DNA of 7,093 nt from Desulfocapsa sp. (GCA_029934915.1 JAOZLI010000144.1:1-7093); one strand, 5' to 3'. Numbered from the stretch's first letter, positions 1 to 6,212 are shown. The notes: a model not told the origin generated them from the sequence alone. Numbers and translations: made by a program.

Positions 1-216
1 GGGTGCTCCACAGGCGAAAAGGTGATGTCCATCACCATGCGTGCTCTTCCTGTTCGGGACTCCGAGAACTCAGTGTCGTCCTCGTCTCCTTTGCCCATTG
101 CAAAGCCTCAATCAATAGAACAACGTCTGCAGATGCTTGACTCACTCTACAAACAAAAACTATTGAACCAAGAAGAATATGATCGAAAAAAGTCCTCTAT
201 TTTGAATGAACTGTAA
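1..216 (+). CDS. SHOCT-domain protein, C-terminal fragment (5' end outside window)
   Basis: The reading frame is open from the first base of the window to a TAA stop at 214-216, so this is the 3' end of a longer gene. A GTG at 22 and an ATG at 25 are in frame, but neither has a convincing ribosome binding site and the frame continues upstream of both, so I treat them as internal. The visible part has a short unassigned segment, then a low-complexity Ser/Pro-rich linker (SENSVSSSSPLPIAKP), then about 32 residues matching the SHOCT pattern: IEQRLQMLDSLYKQKLLNQEEYDRKK, that is, a helix, a turn and a second helix with the EEY/K core. SHOCT domains are short C-terminal helical hairpins on many otherwise unrelated bacterial proteins and are thought to mediate oligomerisation or binding; they do not reveal the function of the rest. 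The acetyltransferase gene follows after 25 bases and may be co-transcribed. Confidence 0.75.
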   Translation, partial: GCSTGEKVMSITMRALPVRDSENSVSSSSPLPIAKPQSIEQRLQMLDSLYKQKLLNQEEYDRKKSSILNEL

Positions 217-227
217 AAACCCTTTTC

Positions 228-234
228 AGGAGGG
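228..234 (+). promoter_or_regulatory. Shine-Dalgarno site that fixes the GTG start of the acetyltransferase
   Basis: AGGAGGG lies 7 bases before the GTG at 242. It is a near-perfect anti-16S match at ideal spacing. An in-frame ATG at 206 lies upstream of this site, overlaps the end of the SHOCT gene and has no comparable site of its own, so 242 is the better start. Confidence 0.85.
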
Positions 235-241
235 CTGCAAC

Positions 242-709
242 GTGATCGAAGCAACTCCTGCTGATGTACAGAAAGCTTTTCAAGATCTTAGCAGGGACAT
301 GAACCCTGAATTTGTTCACATTTTTCTGGATAAGCTTGAGCGATATGCTAAAAAACCTGACAGGGCACTTTTCCTGGTCGAATACCAGGAAAGTATTATT
401 GCCTTTGCCACGATCATCGACAAATCACCTCTTCCAGAAACATTTACCCCTCAGGCTCTGCACGATATTAATTATTATGCCTGTGGAACCGGCCTGATGG
501 TGCTGGAGGAGTATCGGAGACAGGGTGTGGCTTCACTACTTGTAGCGGCATGGGAACGCTGGACAAAAGAACATAACATCCAGGGACTATGGGTTATCAC
601 ACGTAAAATGGGCAACTGGTATCAGACTAACTTTCATTTTGAGCTGCTCGGCAACGCCAATCTAAAGGGAGTAAAAAAATCAGTTTTATCCAAAACATTT
701 CAACCCTGA
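242..709 (+). CDS. GNAT-family N-acetyltransferase
   Basis: This encodes a 155-residue cytoplasmic protein when started at the GTG preceded by AGGAGGG. An ATG 36 bases upstream would add 12 residues (MNCKNPFQEGCN) that look like read-through of the ribosome binding site. The GNAT acetyl-CoA fold is visible. The central strand and turn (about residues 83-97, GTGLMVLEEYRRQGVA) contain the R-x-x-G-x-A pyrophosphate loop at R92, G95 and A97, followed by a long helix (98-112). Near the C-terminus, NWYQTNFHFELLG (126-137) resembles motif B, where an aromatic residue lies near the coenzyme A. The length is normal for a single-domain GNAT enzyme. Such enzymes move an acetyl group from acetyl-CoA to an amine on a small molecule or protein; the acceptor cannot be read from the sequence. 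The gene sits 25 bases after the SHOCT gene and is followed by a hairpin. Confidence 0.85.
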   Translation: MIEATPADVQKAFQDLSRDMNPEFVHIFLDKLERYAKKPDRALFLVEYQESIIAFATIIDKSPLPETFTPQALHDINYYACGTGLMVLEEYRRQGVASLLVAAWERWTKEHNIQGLWVITRKMGNWYQTNFHFELLGNANLKGVKKSVLSKTFQP

Positions 710-724
710 CATACTCTAACAGAA

Positions 725-745
725 AGTGAATAGCTGTAATTCACT
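725..745 (+). terminator. Hairpin after the acetyltransferase gene, possible weak terminator
   Basis: AGTGAAT and ATTCACT form a perfect 7-bp stem around a 7-base loop, starting 16 bases after the stop codon. The sequence after it is AT-rich (GATAATTTAAATT) but lacks a clean T run, so it may be a weak intrinsic terminator or a 3'-end stabilising hairpin. The stem is seen directly; its role is inferred. Confidence 0.4.
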
Positions 746-786
746 GATAATTTAAATTAATCTTCAACTATTTTAAAGATATTTAA

Positions 787-815
787 TTGACATTAAAATA
801 AAAATACGATACTAA
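787..815 (+). promoter_or_regulatory. Candidate sigma-70 promoter for the porin gene
   Basis: A perfect -35 hexamer TTGACA lies at 787-792 in AT-rich sequence. Two -10 candidates follow: GATACT at 808-813 (15-base spacer, 4 of 6 matches) and TACTAA at 810-815 (17-base spacer, 3 of 6 matches). A better -10 hexamer, TATAAG at 818-823, is too far away for this -35. Transcription from here would leave a leader of about 150 bases before the porin start, containing the palindrome at 846-860 and the hairpin at 918-940. The -35 is strong and the -10 is not, which suggests dependence on an activator or a different sigma factor. Confidence 0.4.
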
Positions 816-845
816 ATTATAAGAAGTAAAGTTTTTTGTACGCAA

Positions 846-860
846 TGTCACACCGTGACA
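846..860. promoter_or_regulatory. Perfect palindrome upstream of the porin gene, candidate operator
   Basis: TGTCAC and GTGACA are perfect inverted arms around the 3-base centre ACC. The site lies in the non-coding gap, about 30 bases downstream of the candidate promoter and 115 bases before the porin start. This is where a dimeric repressor could block transcription, or where the RNA could form a small hairpin. The half-site has the opposite orientation to the TGTGA..TCACA sites of the CRP/FNR family, so I do not assign a regulator. I do not see the same sequence elsewhere in the window. Confidence 0.35.
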
Positions 861-917
861 CTCAAAGTCCCTATTGTTTCGTCTTTTCATTAAAAAGATG
901 AAAAAAAATTAACATTG

Positions 918-940
918 CCCAGCTTTTAAAACGGGCTGGG
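918..940 (+). promoter_or_regulatory. Hairpin in the 5' leader of the porin mRNA
   Basis: CCCAGC (918-923) pairs with GCTGGG (935-940) around an 11-base loop, giving a GC-rich stem in otherwise AT-rich sequence. It ends about 20 bases before the ribosome binding site (GGAGG, 963-967), so it should leave that site exposed. It could protect the 5' end of an abundant mRNA. There is no T run after it, so it is not an intrinsic terminator. Confidence 0.35.
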
Positions 941-974
941 ACGTAATATCTAATAAGAGGAAGGAGGAAACAAA

Positions 975-2501
975 ATGGTGAAAAAAATCTCCATGCTGGC
1001 TCTTGCCGGATTAATTGCCTTACCTGCGGTTGCCGCAGCAAGCGGTGGTGCAAACGCCAATGATCTTGAACGTAAGATTGAAGAATTGAGCATGCAGCTT
1101 GACCAGCTGAAAGCTCAGATGGCAGAAAATAAAGGTGCCGGAAGCGGTGACCTGACCGACCTTGAGAACGCCGTGAGTGACCTTGAAGATCGCTCCGATG
1201 CTTGGGATCTCGCTGCCCGCTTTAAGTTTTATGGCGATTTCCGTTCACGTCTGGATTACTACCGTGCTTCCTACACTGACAATTATGTAGGAAAGAGTAA
1301 CACTCTCTGGACCAATCGCTTTCGTCTGAATATGCGCGTTAAAGCCACTGAAAATGTAGAATTTAAGGCACGTCTTGCCATGTATAAAGCATGGGGCATG
1401 CAGTCTACACCCGCTGGTGTTAACAACAACACTCCCATGTGGGATGGAACCTCCACTCGTACGCCTGATGACAGCGCCCTTCGCGTTGATCGTGCCTTCA
1501 TAAACTGGAACAACATTGGCGGTGCACCTATATGGTTCTCCATCGGTCGCCGTCCAACCACCGATGGACCACCTTCTCAGATCCGCCTAGGTGCCGACGA
1601 ACGTATGGCCACTCCTGTAATTTTTATGGATTGGCCCTTTGATGGTATCTCCGTGGGCTACGCCTATCGCTGGGGCAGTGAAGCCATGGGTACAGGCCGT
1701 GTGCGATTCTGCTACGGTCGAGGTTTTGAAGACGGAATGAGTACCACCGAGTTACAAAACAATACCAGCGCTGATGATATGGATTTTGCTGGTATCAGCT
1801 GGGATATTATGAAAGTTGGCAATCGCTTTATTAACTTTCAATCCTTTGCGGCTTTCAATGTCATGAACCGTCCTACCTTTGAGGATCCTTTGTATGAGAT
1901 GGGTATGGAGCAAATGATGCCACAGGATTCCATTGGTAATATTTACCACACTTCAGCCGTTTATCTTGACAAAGTATCTGATTTCAACTACTTCCTGGTT
2001 GGTGGTTGGTCTCATGCTGATCCTAACGATAACGGCATGTTCAACGATATCATAGGTATGTCCATGGGCATGACTGGCCCCAACACAGACAATCAAGACG
2101 GTTACACTGTGTACGTTGGTGGACGTTATGATATCGATTCCCTTGGCCTGAAACTTGGCGCTGAATACAACTATGGCTCCGAATACTGGTTGGCAATGAA
2201 TCCCGGACATGATGACATGTACTCCGCAAAACTCGCTGCCCGAGGTAACGTATACGAAATATATGGTATCTATGACCTTCCAACTGGAGAGGCCATTTCC
2301 AAATACGCCAAAACCTTTATCCGCCTTGGATACCAGTATTATGATTACAGCTACTCAGGATCATTTGACTGGAACTTCAAACCCTATGATTTGGATGACT
2401 CAATGGATGTTCAAATGCTAAACGGCATGAATGCAATGATGGGAACCAACACCGTTGACCATGCGAGTCAGGTTTATCTGACTTTTGAGGCATACTTCTA
2501 G
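975..2501 (+). CDS. DUF3373-type outer-membrane porin
   Basis: This 508-residue outer-membrane beta-barrel is expected to form a diffusion channel; the solute is unknown. The start is clear: GGAGG lies 7 bases before the ATG. The N-terminus is a signal peptide (MVKKISMLALAGLIALPAVA), with likely cleavage after residues 20-22. A heptad-like coiled coil follows (about 30-73, starting DLERKIEELSMQLDQLKAQM), as in porins that trimerise or contact peptidoglycan through a periplasmic stalk. The barrel begins near residue 80 (FKFYGDFRSRLDYY), with alternating aromatic strands and the segments RVDRAFINWNNIGG and WFSIGRRP that I recall from DUF3373 proteins of Desulfo- and Geobacter-like bacteria. The chain ends in Phe (LTFEAYF), the usual signal for the BAM insertion machinery. 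The C-terminal half is rich in methionine: 15 of 30 Met residues fall in 309-489. The gene stands alone, with its own leader and a strong terminator. Confidence 0.85.
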   Translation: MVKKISMLALAGLIALPAVAAASGGANANDLERKIEELSMQLDQLKAQMAENKGAGSGDLTDLENAVSDLEDRSDAWDLAARFKFYGDFRSRLDYYRASYTDNYVGKSNTLWTNRFRLNMRVKATENVEFKARLAMYKAWGMQSTPAGVNNNTPMWDGTSTRTPDDSALRVDRAFINWNNIGGAPIWFSIGRRPTTDGPPSQIRLGADERMATPVIFMDWPFDGISVGYAYRWGSEAMGTGRVRFCYGRGFEDGMSTTELQNNTSADDMDFAGISWDIMKVGNRFINFQSFAAFNVMNRPTFEDPLYEMGMEQMMPQDSIGNIYHTSAVYLDKVSDFNYFLVGGWSHADPNDNGMFNDIIGMSMGMTGPNTDNQDGYTVYVGGRYDIDSLGLKLGAEYNYGSEYWLAMNPGHDDMYSAKLAARGNVYEIYGIYDLPTGEAISKYAKTFIRLGYQYYDYSYSGSFDWNFKPYDLDDSMDVQMLNGMNAMMGTNTVDHASQVYLTFEAYF

Positions 2502-2534
2502 GCCAACACCGCTTCAAATGCATTTGTTTTATAC

Positions 2535-2570
2535 TAGGGAAGATTCCTTTACGGAGTCTTCCCTATTTTT
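2535..2570 (+). terminator. Strong intrinsic terminator of the porin gene
   Basis: TAGGGAAGATTCC (2535-2547) pairs with GGAGTCTTCCCTA (2553-2565). This makes a 13-bp stem with a single T-G wobble and the 5-base loop TTTAC, followed by TTTTT and a further T-rich stretch. It starts 33 bases after the porin stop codon and is a canonical rho-independent terminator. It separates the porin from the pgeF gene, whose start codon is only 32 bases past the T run. Confidence 0.93.
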
Positions 2571-2602
2571 GTTTGTCTTCTTAGAGGCAATAGTTCCCCC
2601 AA

Positions 2603-3274
2603 ATGATTACATTCAGCAGTGACCGATATAGCAAACTCAGTTATGATGCCAGGGATACACCTGCCACCATCACAGAAAATCGCACAAAGATAAAAAAGCA
2701 ATACGGTTTAACTCATATCCTTTCAGCCCGTCAGGTACATGGTGACGCAATTTTTATTGCAGACGAGCCCTTACAAGAAGATCTTAAAATCGATGGGTAC
2801 GATGCGTTAACAACAAATCTGCCAGCTGTTGGACTTTTGATCCAGCAGGCTGACTGCCAGGCAATAACCCTTTACGATTCAGAGCATCAGGCCATTGCAG
2901 CCATCCACAGTGGCTGGAGAGGGAGTGTCTTAAACATTACCGGCAAAACAGTGCAAAGCATGTCTGACAGCTATGGTTCATCACCCACTCACCTGCAAGC
3001 AAGCATCAGTCCGTCCCTTGGTCCCTGCTGTGCTGAATTCGTTAATCACGAATTGGAATTGCCAGTCGCATTCCTCCCCTTTCAGGTAACAAAAAACCAC
3101 TTTGATTTCTGGAGGATCACCGAAATGCAACTCCTGGGCGCTGGACTTCAAAAACAAAATATCAGTACAGCAAAAATTTGCACATCCTGCTCAAAAGACT
3201 ACTATTCCTATCGACGCGCCTGTCGCAACGGTGATGGTATTACTGGTCGCGGTGCAACCATTATTGCCCTATAG
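2603..3274 (+). CDS. pgeF: PgeF/YfiH-family purine nucleoside phosphorylase (polyphenol oxidase-like, Cu-oxidase_4)
   Basis: A 223-residue cytoplasmic enzyme of the YfiH/LACC1 family. These were once called multicopper polyphenol oxidases. Members have since been shown to phosphorolyse or deaminate purine nucleosides, and E. coli PgeF also has a role in editing peptidoglycan precursors. The three family metal ligands are present at expected spacing: H46 in RQVHGD, C85 in QQADCQ and H102 in IHSGWRG. Other family blocks are YDALTTN (66-72), SISPSLGPCC, and the C-terminal CTSCSKDYYSYRR and GITGRGATII. The length is at the short end for the family. The start at ATG 2603 has no good ribosome binding site (AGAGG lies 15 bases upstream), but the N-terminal LSYDARDTPATITENR segment fits the family. 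The response regulator begins 22 bases after the stop, so the gene probably leads an operon. Confidence 0.88.
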   Translation: MITFSSDRYSKLSYDARDTPATITENRTKIKKQYGLTHILSARQVHGDAIFIADEPLQEDLKIDGYDALTTNLPAVGLLIQQADCQAITLYDSEHQAIAAIHSGWRGSVLNITGKTVQSMSDSYGSSPTHLQASISPSLGPCCAEFVNHELELPVAFLPFQVTKNHFDFWRITEMQLLGAGLQKQNISTAKICTSCSKDYYSYRRACRNGDGITGRGATIIAL

Positions 3275-3296
3275 ACAAAAAAAGGTTTTCAACCCT

Positions 3297-3971
3297 ATGC
3301 GAATTTTAGTTGTAGAAGATGACAAAAAGATAGCGTCATTCCTGGAAAAGGGACTACGAGAGGCTGGTTTCAGTGTCGATGTCAGCCACAACGGACAGGA
3401 AGGACTATCTCTTGCCCTTGTCGAGCCCTACGAAGCCGCAGTAATTGATATTATGCTTCCCGAACTTGATGGCCTGACCCTTATCGAAGAAATCCGCAAA
3501 CAGAACATAGACATACCCGTGTTAATTCTCAGTGCCAGGCAATCTGTAGATGATCGTATAGAAGGACTACAACGTGGTGGTGACGATTACATGATCAAGC
3601 CATTCTCCTTCAACGAACTCCTGGCCCGTATTCAAGCCCTTCTTCGACGTGGGCATAAAAATGCAGATGCATCCGTGCTTACCCTTGGTGAACTACAACT
3701 CGACCCTCTCAAACGTAGGGTAACCCGTCAGGGTGACAAACTGGAACTCCCAGCCAAGGAATATGCGCTCCTGGAATTACTCATGCGAAACCCCGGCAGG
3801 GTAATCTCCAAGACATCTATCTTGGAACGAATATACGAATACAACTTTGACCCGCAGACAAACGTGGTAGACGTTCTGGTCTGCCGCTTGCGAAACAGCG
3901 TTGACAAAGAATATGACACAAAACTAATTCAGACAGTGCGTGGTATGGGCTATGTCCTTCGTGCTGAATAA
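3297..3971 (+). CDS. OmpR/PhoB-family response regulator
   Basis: A 224-residue DNA-binding response regulator, the cytoplasmic output half of a two-component system. The receiver domain (about 2-118) has the acidic pair D8-D9 in VVEDDKK, the phosphoacceptor D51 in VIDIMLPELDG, S79 in LILSAR and K101 in IKPF. The winged-helix effector domain (about 128-222) carries the OmpR-type signature ELPAKEYALLELLMRNPGRV, the recognition-helix region NVVDVLVCRLRNSVD and the C-terminal hairpin TVRGMGYVLR. The frame is open upstream into pgeF, but the family begins at MRILVVEDD, so ATG 3297 is the start; AAGG lies 11 bases before it. The paired kinase starts inside the last 20 bases, a sign of translational coupling. 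The sequence type is close to CusR/QseB-like regulators, but the regulon cannot be read from it. Confidence 0.95.
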   Translation: MRILVVEDDKKIASFLEKGLREAGFSVDVSHNGQEGLSLALVEPYEAAVIDIMLPELDGLTLIEEIRKQNIDIPVLILSARQSVDDRIEGLQRGGDDYMIKPFSFNELLARIQALLRRGHKNADASVLTLGELQLDPLKRRVTRQGDKLELPAKEYALLELLMRNPGRVISKTSILERIYEYNFDPQTNVVDVLVCRLRNSVDKEYDTKLIQTVRGMGYVLRAE

Positions 3972-5349
3972 AGGGCTCAGACTCTTTGCTTCCAGGCTGG
4001 GTAGAATTCTGTTGTTTTTCATTCTTTTCTGGGGTTTTTCTGCAATTCTCCTGTTTACTCACCTCCTTTTTCTTAAGCAGAATATTCAACAGCAAGAATA
4101 TGAAAACGTCCATTCCGCCCTGGATGAATACATCCACCTGAGAAAGACCCTTACTGCAAAACATTTAAGTATTCACTCCACTCCCCAGGAACTCGATTTT
4201 ATACGAGTCACTCGAGGACGAGATCAATTTCTCATCACTGGAAGGAAACATTTTCATTTCAAAGGCCTGGTCGACTTGCCACCATCAGCCACAGGTATGT
4301 GGGTAGACCTGCATCATCCTGAGCAAGAAGGAAGCTGGATTCTCGTATCTTTTCCTCTGGCAGAAAACAGCTTTGTACAGGGAGGCAAAGATATCAGCAA
4401 TAGTGGTCTTTCCATCTATCTGCTAGCCAAGTCAACCTCCATACGGATGTTTCTTCTTTCAGCTCTTGGCTGCCTTAGCCTCTCATTTCTCGTAGTATAT
4501 GTGATGGAACAGCCCCTACGTCGATTAAGGAATACTATTCAAACAGCATTACTCGATAAATCCTTTACACTGCCTGAAACACAGGACATCCTCACACCCC
4601 TGTATACGCTATGGGAAACAATCTTTTACCAGAATCGAAAATTAATATCTGAGATTCAATCGTCTCTTGATAATGTTGCGCACGACCTCAGAACGCCAAT
4701 GACCCGCCTCCGTGCCGTTGCAGAGTACGCCCTGCAATCTGATCTGAGAGACCCTCAGCCTTACCGTAACGCGTTGTCAGACTGCCTTGAAGAGTCGGAA
4801 AGGGTTCTTTCCATGCTTGGGGTAATGATGAGCGTTGCCGAAGCAGAAGCGGGAACCATGCGTCTTGAGCTAAAGGATACTAATATCGCTGCAACACTTG
4901 AAGATGTCATTGGGCTCTACCAGTATGTCGCCGAAGAGGCACAAATTACGGTCTCTTTAACTGCCAGCAAACAACTTATTGTACAGGCTGACAAAACCAG
5001 GCTGAGCCAGGTATGGGCAAATTTACTGGACAATGCAATAAAATATGGTCACGAATCAGGAGTGGTCGATATAAAAGCGCAACAACAGACTGATATGGTC
5101 ATTATCAGTTTTAGCGATGACGGCATGGGAATCTCCGAATCAGAAATTGGCAGGATATGGGAACGTCTGTACAGGGGGGATAGAAGCCGTAATACGCAAG
5201 GTCTGGGACTGGGACTCAATTATGTAAAAGCTGTTATTGAGGCACACGGAGGCACGATAACAGTCAAAAGTACTGTGAGAAAAGGGGCATGTTTTACAAT
5301 TAGCCTGCCTCTACAAAAGAAAATCGCAGATGAGAGGCGCATGATCTGA
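3952..5349 (+). CDS. Membrane sensor histidine kinase, partner of the upstream regulator
   Basis: About 465 residues from ATG 3952; in-frame GTG codons at 3940 and 3961 are alternatives and none has a clear ribosome binding site. All overlap the regulator's 3' end, so translation is probably coupled. TM1 spans about residues 18-41 (ILLFFILFWGFSAILLF). A periplasmic sensing region of about 120 residues follows, with no domain I recognise, then TM2 (about 166-186) and a short HAMP-like linker. The dimerisation domain has the phosphoaccepting H244 in NVAHDLRTPMTRLR. The ATPase domain has the N box NLLDNAIKY (N357, N361), the G1 box SDDGMGI, the F box ERLYRGD and the G2 box GLGLGLNYVKAVIEAHGG. 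The kinase should therefore be active. The layout matches QseC/CusS-type sensors. The last 39 bases, encoding the end of QKKIADERRMI, overlap the convergent EEP gene on the other strand. Confidence 0.93.
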   Translation: MSFVLNKGLRLFASRLGRILLFFILFWGFSAILLFTHLLFLKQNIQQQEYENVHSALDEYIHLRKTLTAKHLSIHSTPQELDFIRVTRGRDQFLITGRKHFHFKGLVDLPPSATGMWVDLHHPEQEGSWILVSFPLAENSFVQGGKDISNSGLSIYLLAKSTSIRMFLLSALGCLSLSFLVVYVMEQPLRRLRNTIQTALLDKSFTLPETQDILTPLYTLWETIFYQNRKLISEIQSSLDNVAHDLRTPMTRLRAVAEYALQSDLRDPQPYRNALSDCLEESERVLSMLGVMMSVAEAEAGTMRLELKDTNIAATLEDVIGLYQYVAEEAQITVSLTASKQLIVQADKTRLSQVWANLLDNAIKYGHESGVVDIKAQQQTDMVIISFSDDGMGISESEIGRIWERLYRGDRSRNTQGLGLGLNYVKAVIEAHGGTITVKSTVRKGACFTISLPLQKKIADERRMI

Positions 5350-6042
5350 CAGTCGCACCTCGGGAATTGAAAAATGAGTGACCTTTAATTCCGGGCTGTG
5401 AAATATAAAATCCAGCTGCTTCTTAGGAGCATGACTTGGATAGGAAGGAAGCCCGGCCTTATTCGCATCCACAAGATTTGCAGCAGCCAGAAAGAGTTTA
5501 ATCTCGCGCTGGCCTCCAAAGGTATTAAAATCACCACCCACAATGATCGGCTTGTTTCGTTCTGAAATAATACGATGCAGATGCTCGAGCTGCTGTTGCC
5601 TGTGTTTAAATTTCAGGGATAGATGAACAATAAAGAGCACAACTTCTTCAAGTTCCACCTCAATCACCAGCCTTTTCACCCCTTCTTCAAAATAATGAAA
5701 ATGATGACTGACAATACTTTCACGGCTCAATATTCCATTCCCCTGTTTATTTAAGACGGGAACCCGGTTGGCCATGGATTCAGTACCGTATTTTGTCTGT
5801 ACCACATGATAATGCCCCAGTGCTCTGGCAATGGCTGCCACCTGACAATTATTACGACTTCGATAGGATCCCGAATCGACTTCCACCAGTCCAATAATAT
5901 CTGGATCAACTGAACGGATAAAGGAGACAAGCTGCCCGAGAACGGTCTCAGTCTTTTTAAAAAAACCAATAAATGGAAAGGGCAAATGGTAGCCCGCACC
6001 AGCGCCGGTACCATAACGTATATTATAGAGAAGAAATCGCAT
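5311..6042 (-). CDS. Endonuclease/exonuclease/phosphatase (EEP) family hydrolase
   Basis: A 243-residue protein of the Mg-dependent EEP fold, shared by exonuclease III, DNase I, sphingomyelinases and inositol phosphatases. The whole catalytic set is visible: N7 in LLYNIRYG, E54 in GLVEVDSGS, H140 in IVHLSLKF, D171 and N173 in GGDFNTF, D211 in QLDFIFHS, and D233-H234 in LSDHAPL. The catalytic N7 is so close to the N-terminus that ATG 6042 must be at or very near the true start, although no Shine-Dalgarno sequence precedes it. There is no signal peptide, so it is probably cytoplasmic. Whether it cuts nucleic acid, a phospholipid head group or a small phosphate ester cannot be decided. I recall similar stand-alone proteins in Desulfobacterota, without a known role. 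Its 3' end overlaps the kinase gene by 39 bases, and it is divergent from hemC. Confidence 0.88.
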   Translation of the reverse strand: MRFLLYNIRYGTGAGAGYHLPFPFIGFFKKTETVLGQLVSFIRSVDPDIIGLVEVDSGSYRSRNNCQVAAIARALGHYHVVQTKYGTESMANRVPVLNKQGNGILSRESIVSHHFHYFEEGVKRLVIEVELEEVVLFIVHLSLKFKHRQQQLEHLHRIISERNKPIIVGGDFNTFGGQREIKLFLAAANLVDANKAGLPSYPSHAPKKQLDFIFHSPELKVTHFSIPEVRLSDHAPLICDFLL

Positions 6043-6062
6043 AAATTATAATAGCGCCATTC

Positions 6063-6077
6063 ATTGCAGTTTGCAAT
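6063..6077. promoter_or_regulatory. Perfect palindrome just upstream of the EEP gene, candidate operator
   Basis: ATTGCA and TGCAAT are perfect inverted arms around a 3-base centre. The site is 20 bases upstream of the EEP start on the minus strand, in the gap shared with hemC. It has the same 6-3-6 geometry as the palindrome before the porin (846-860) but a different sequence. A dimeric regulator could bind here; the role is inferred from position and symmetry only. Confidence 0.3.
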
Positions 6078-6153
6078 ATTACCTGTTTGCTATTAGGTTT
6101 GATAGTTTGAATTAAGTATGAAAGTACAAACAATTTCTCACCAAGATCGTTTG
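6069..6153. promoter_or_regulatory. Cluster of GTTTG motifs in the EEP/hemC divergent region
   Basis: GTTTG occurs five times on the plus strand, starting at 6069, 6085, 6097, 6105 and 6149, and once inverted as CAAAC at 6127-6131. Three copies extend to GTTTGC and two to GTTTGA. The first four are spaced 16, 12 and 8 bases apart. Six copies of a 5-mer in 85 bases is well above chance and could be half-sites for a regulator acting on the EEP gene, hemC or both. The uneven spacing argues against a simple tandem array. I found no strong sigma-70 promoter here: TTGATA at 6099-6104 is a fair -35, but no good -10 lies at the right distance. Confidence 0.3.
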
Positions 6154-6158
6154 CCTCC

Positions 6159-6178
6159 CGTGTACGTTAACTAACACG
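6159..6178. promoter_or_regulatory. Interrupted palindrome in the hemC upstream region
   Basis: CGTGT-AC-GTTAAC-TA-ACACG is symmetric at 16 of 20 positions: outer arms CGTGT/ACACG and a central GTTAAC. It lies 34 bases before the hemC start codon. It could be an operator or, in RNA, a 5-bp leader hairpin. No matching regulator is recognised. Confidence 0.3.
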
Positions 6179-6212
6179 AGCACTAAAAAACAATAAGTAG
6201 AAGAGAAAATAT

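Noticed and set aside
22..216. Stand-alone 64-residue SHOCT protein starting at GTG 22
   Set aside because: The frame is open to the window edge and no ribosome binding site precedes the GTG. SHOCT domains normally sit at the end of longer proteins.
1283..2283. Several 65-92-residue antisense frames inside the porin gene
   Set aside because: They are shadows of the porin's codon pattern, without ribosome binding sites or known motifs.
3102..3296. Upstream extension of the response-regulator frame into pgeF
   Set aside because: It is the pgeF gene read in another frame. The receiver domain begins at MRILVVEDD from ATG 3297, where the family normally starts.
3817..4164. 115-residue antisense frame across the regulator/kinase junction
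   Set aside because: It covers two clear, conserved sense genes and has no recognisable product.
5362..5392. GGAATT/AATTCC inverted repeat after the kinase stop as a terminator
   Set aside because: The loop is long, no T run follows, and it lies inside the EEP coding sequence.
6045..6050. Perfect TATAAT on the minus strand just before the EEP start
   Set aside because: It ends 2 bases before the ATG, so transcription from it would begin inside the gene. No -35 is correctly spaced: TTGCAA is 20 bases away.
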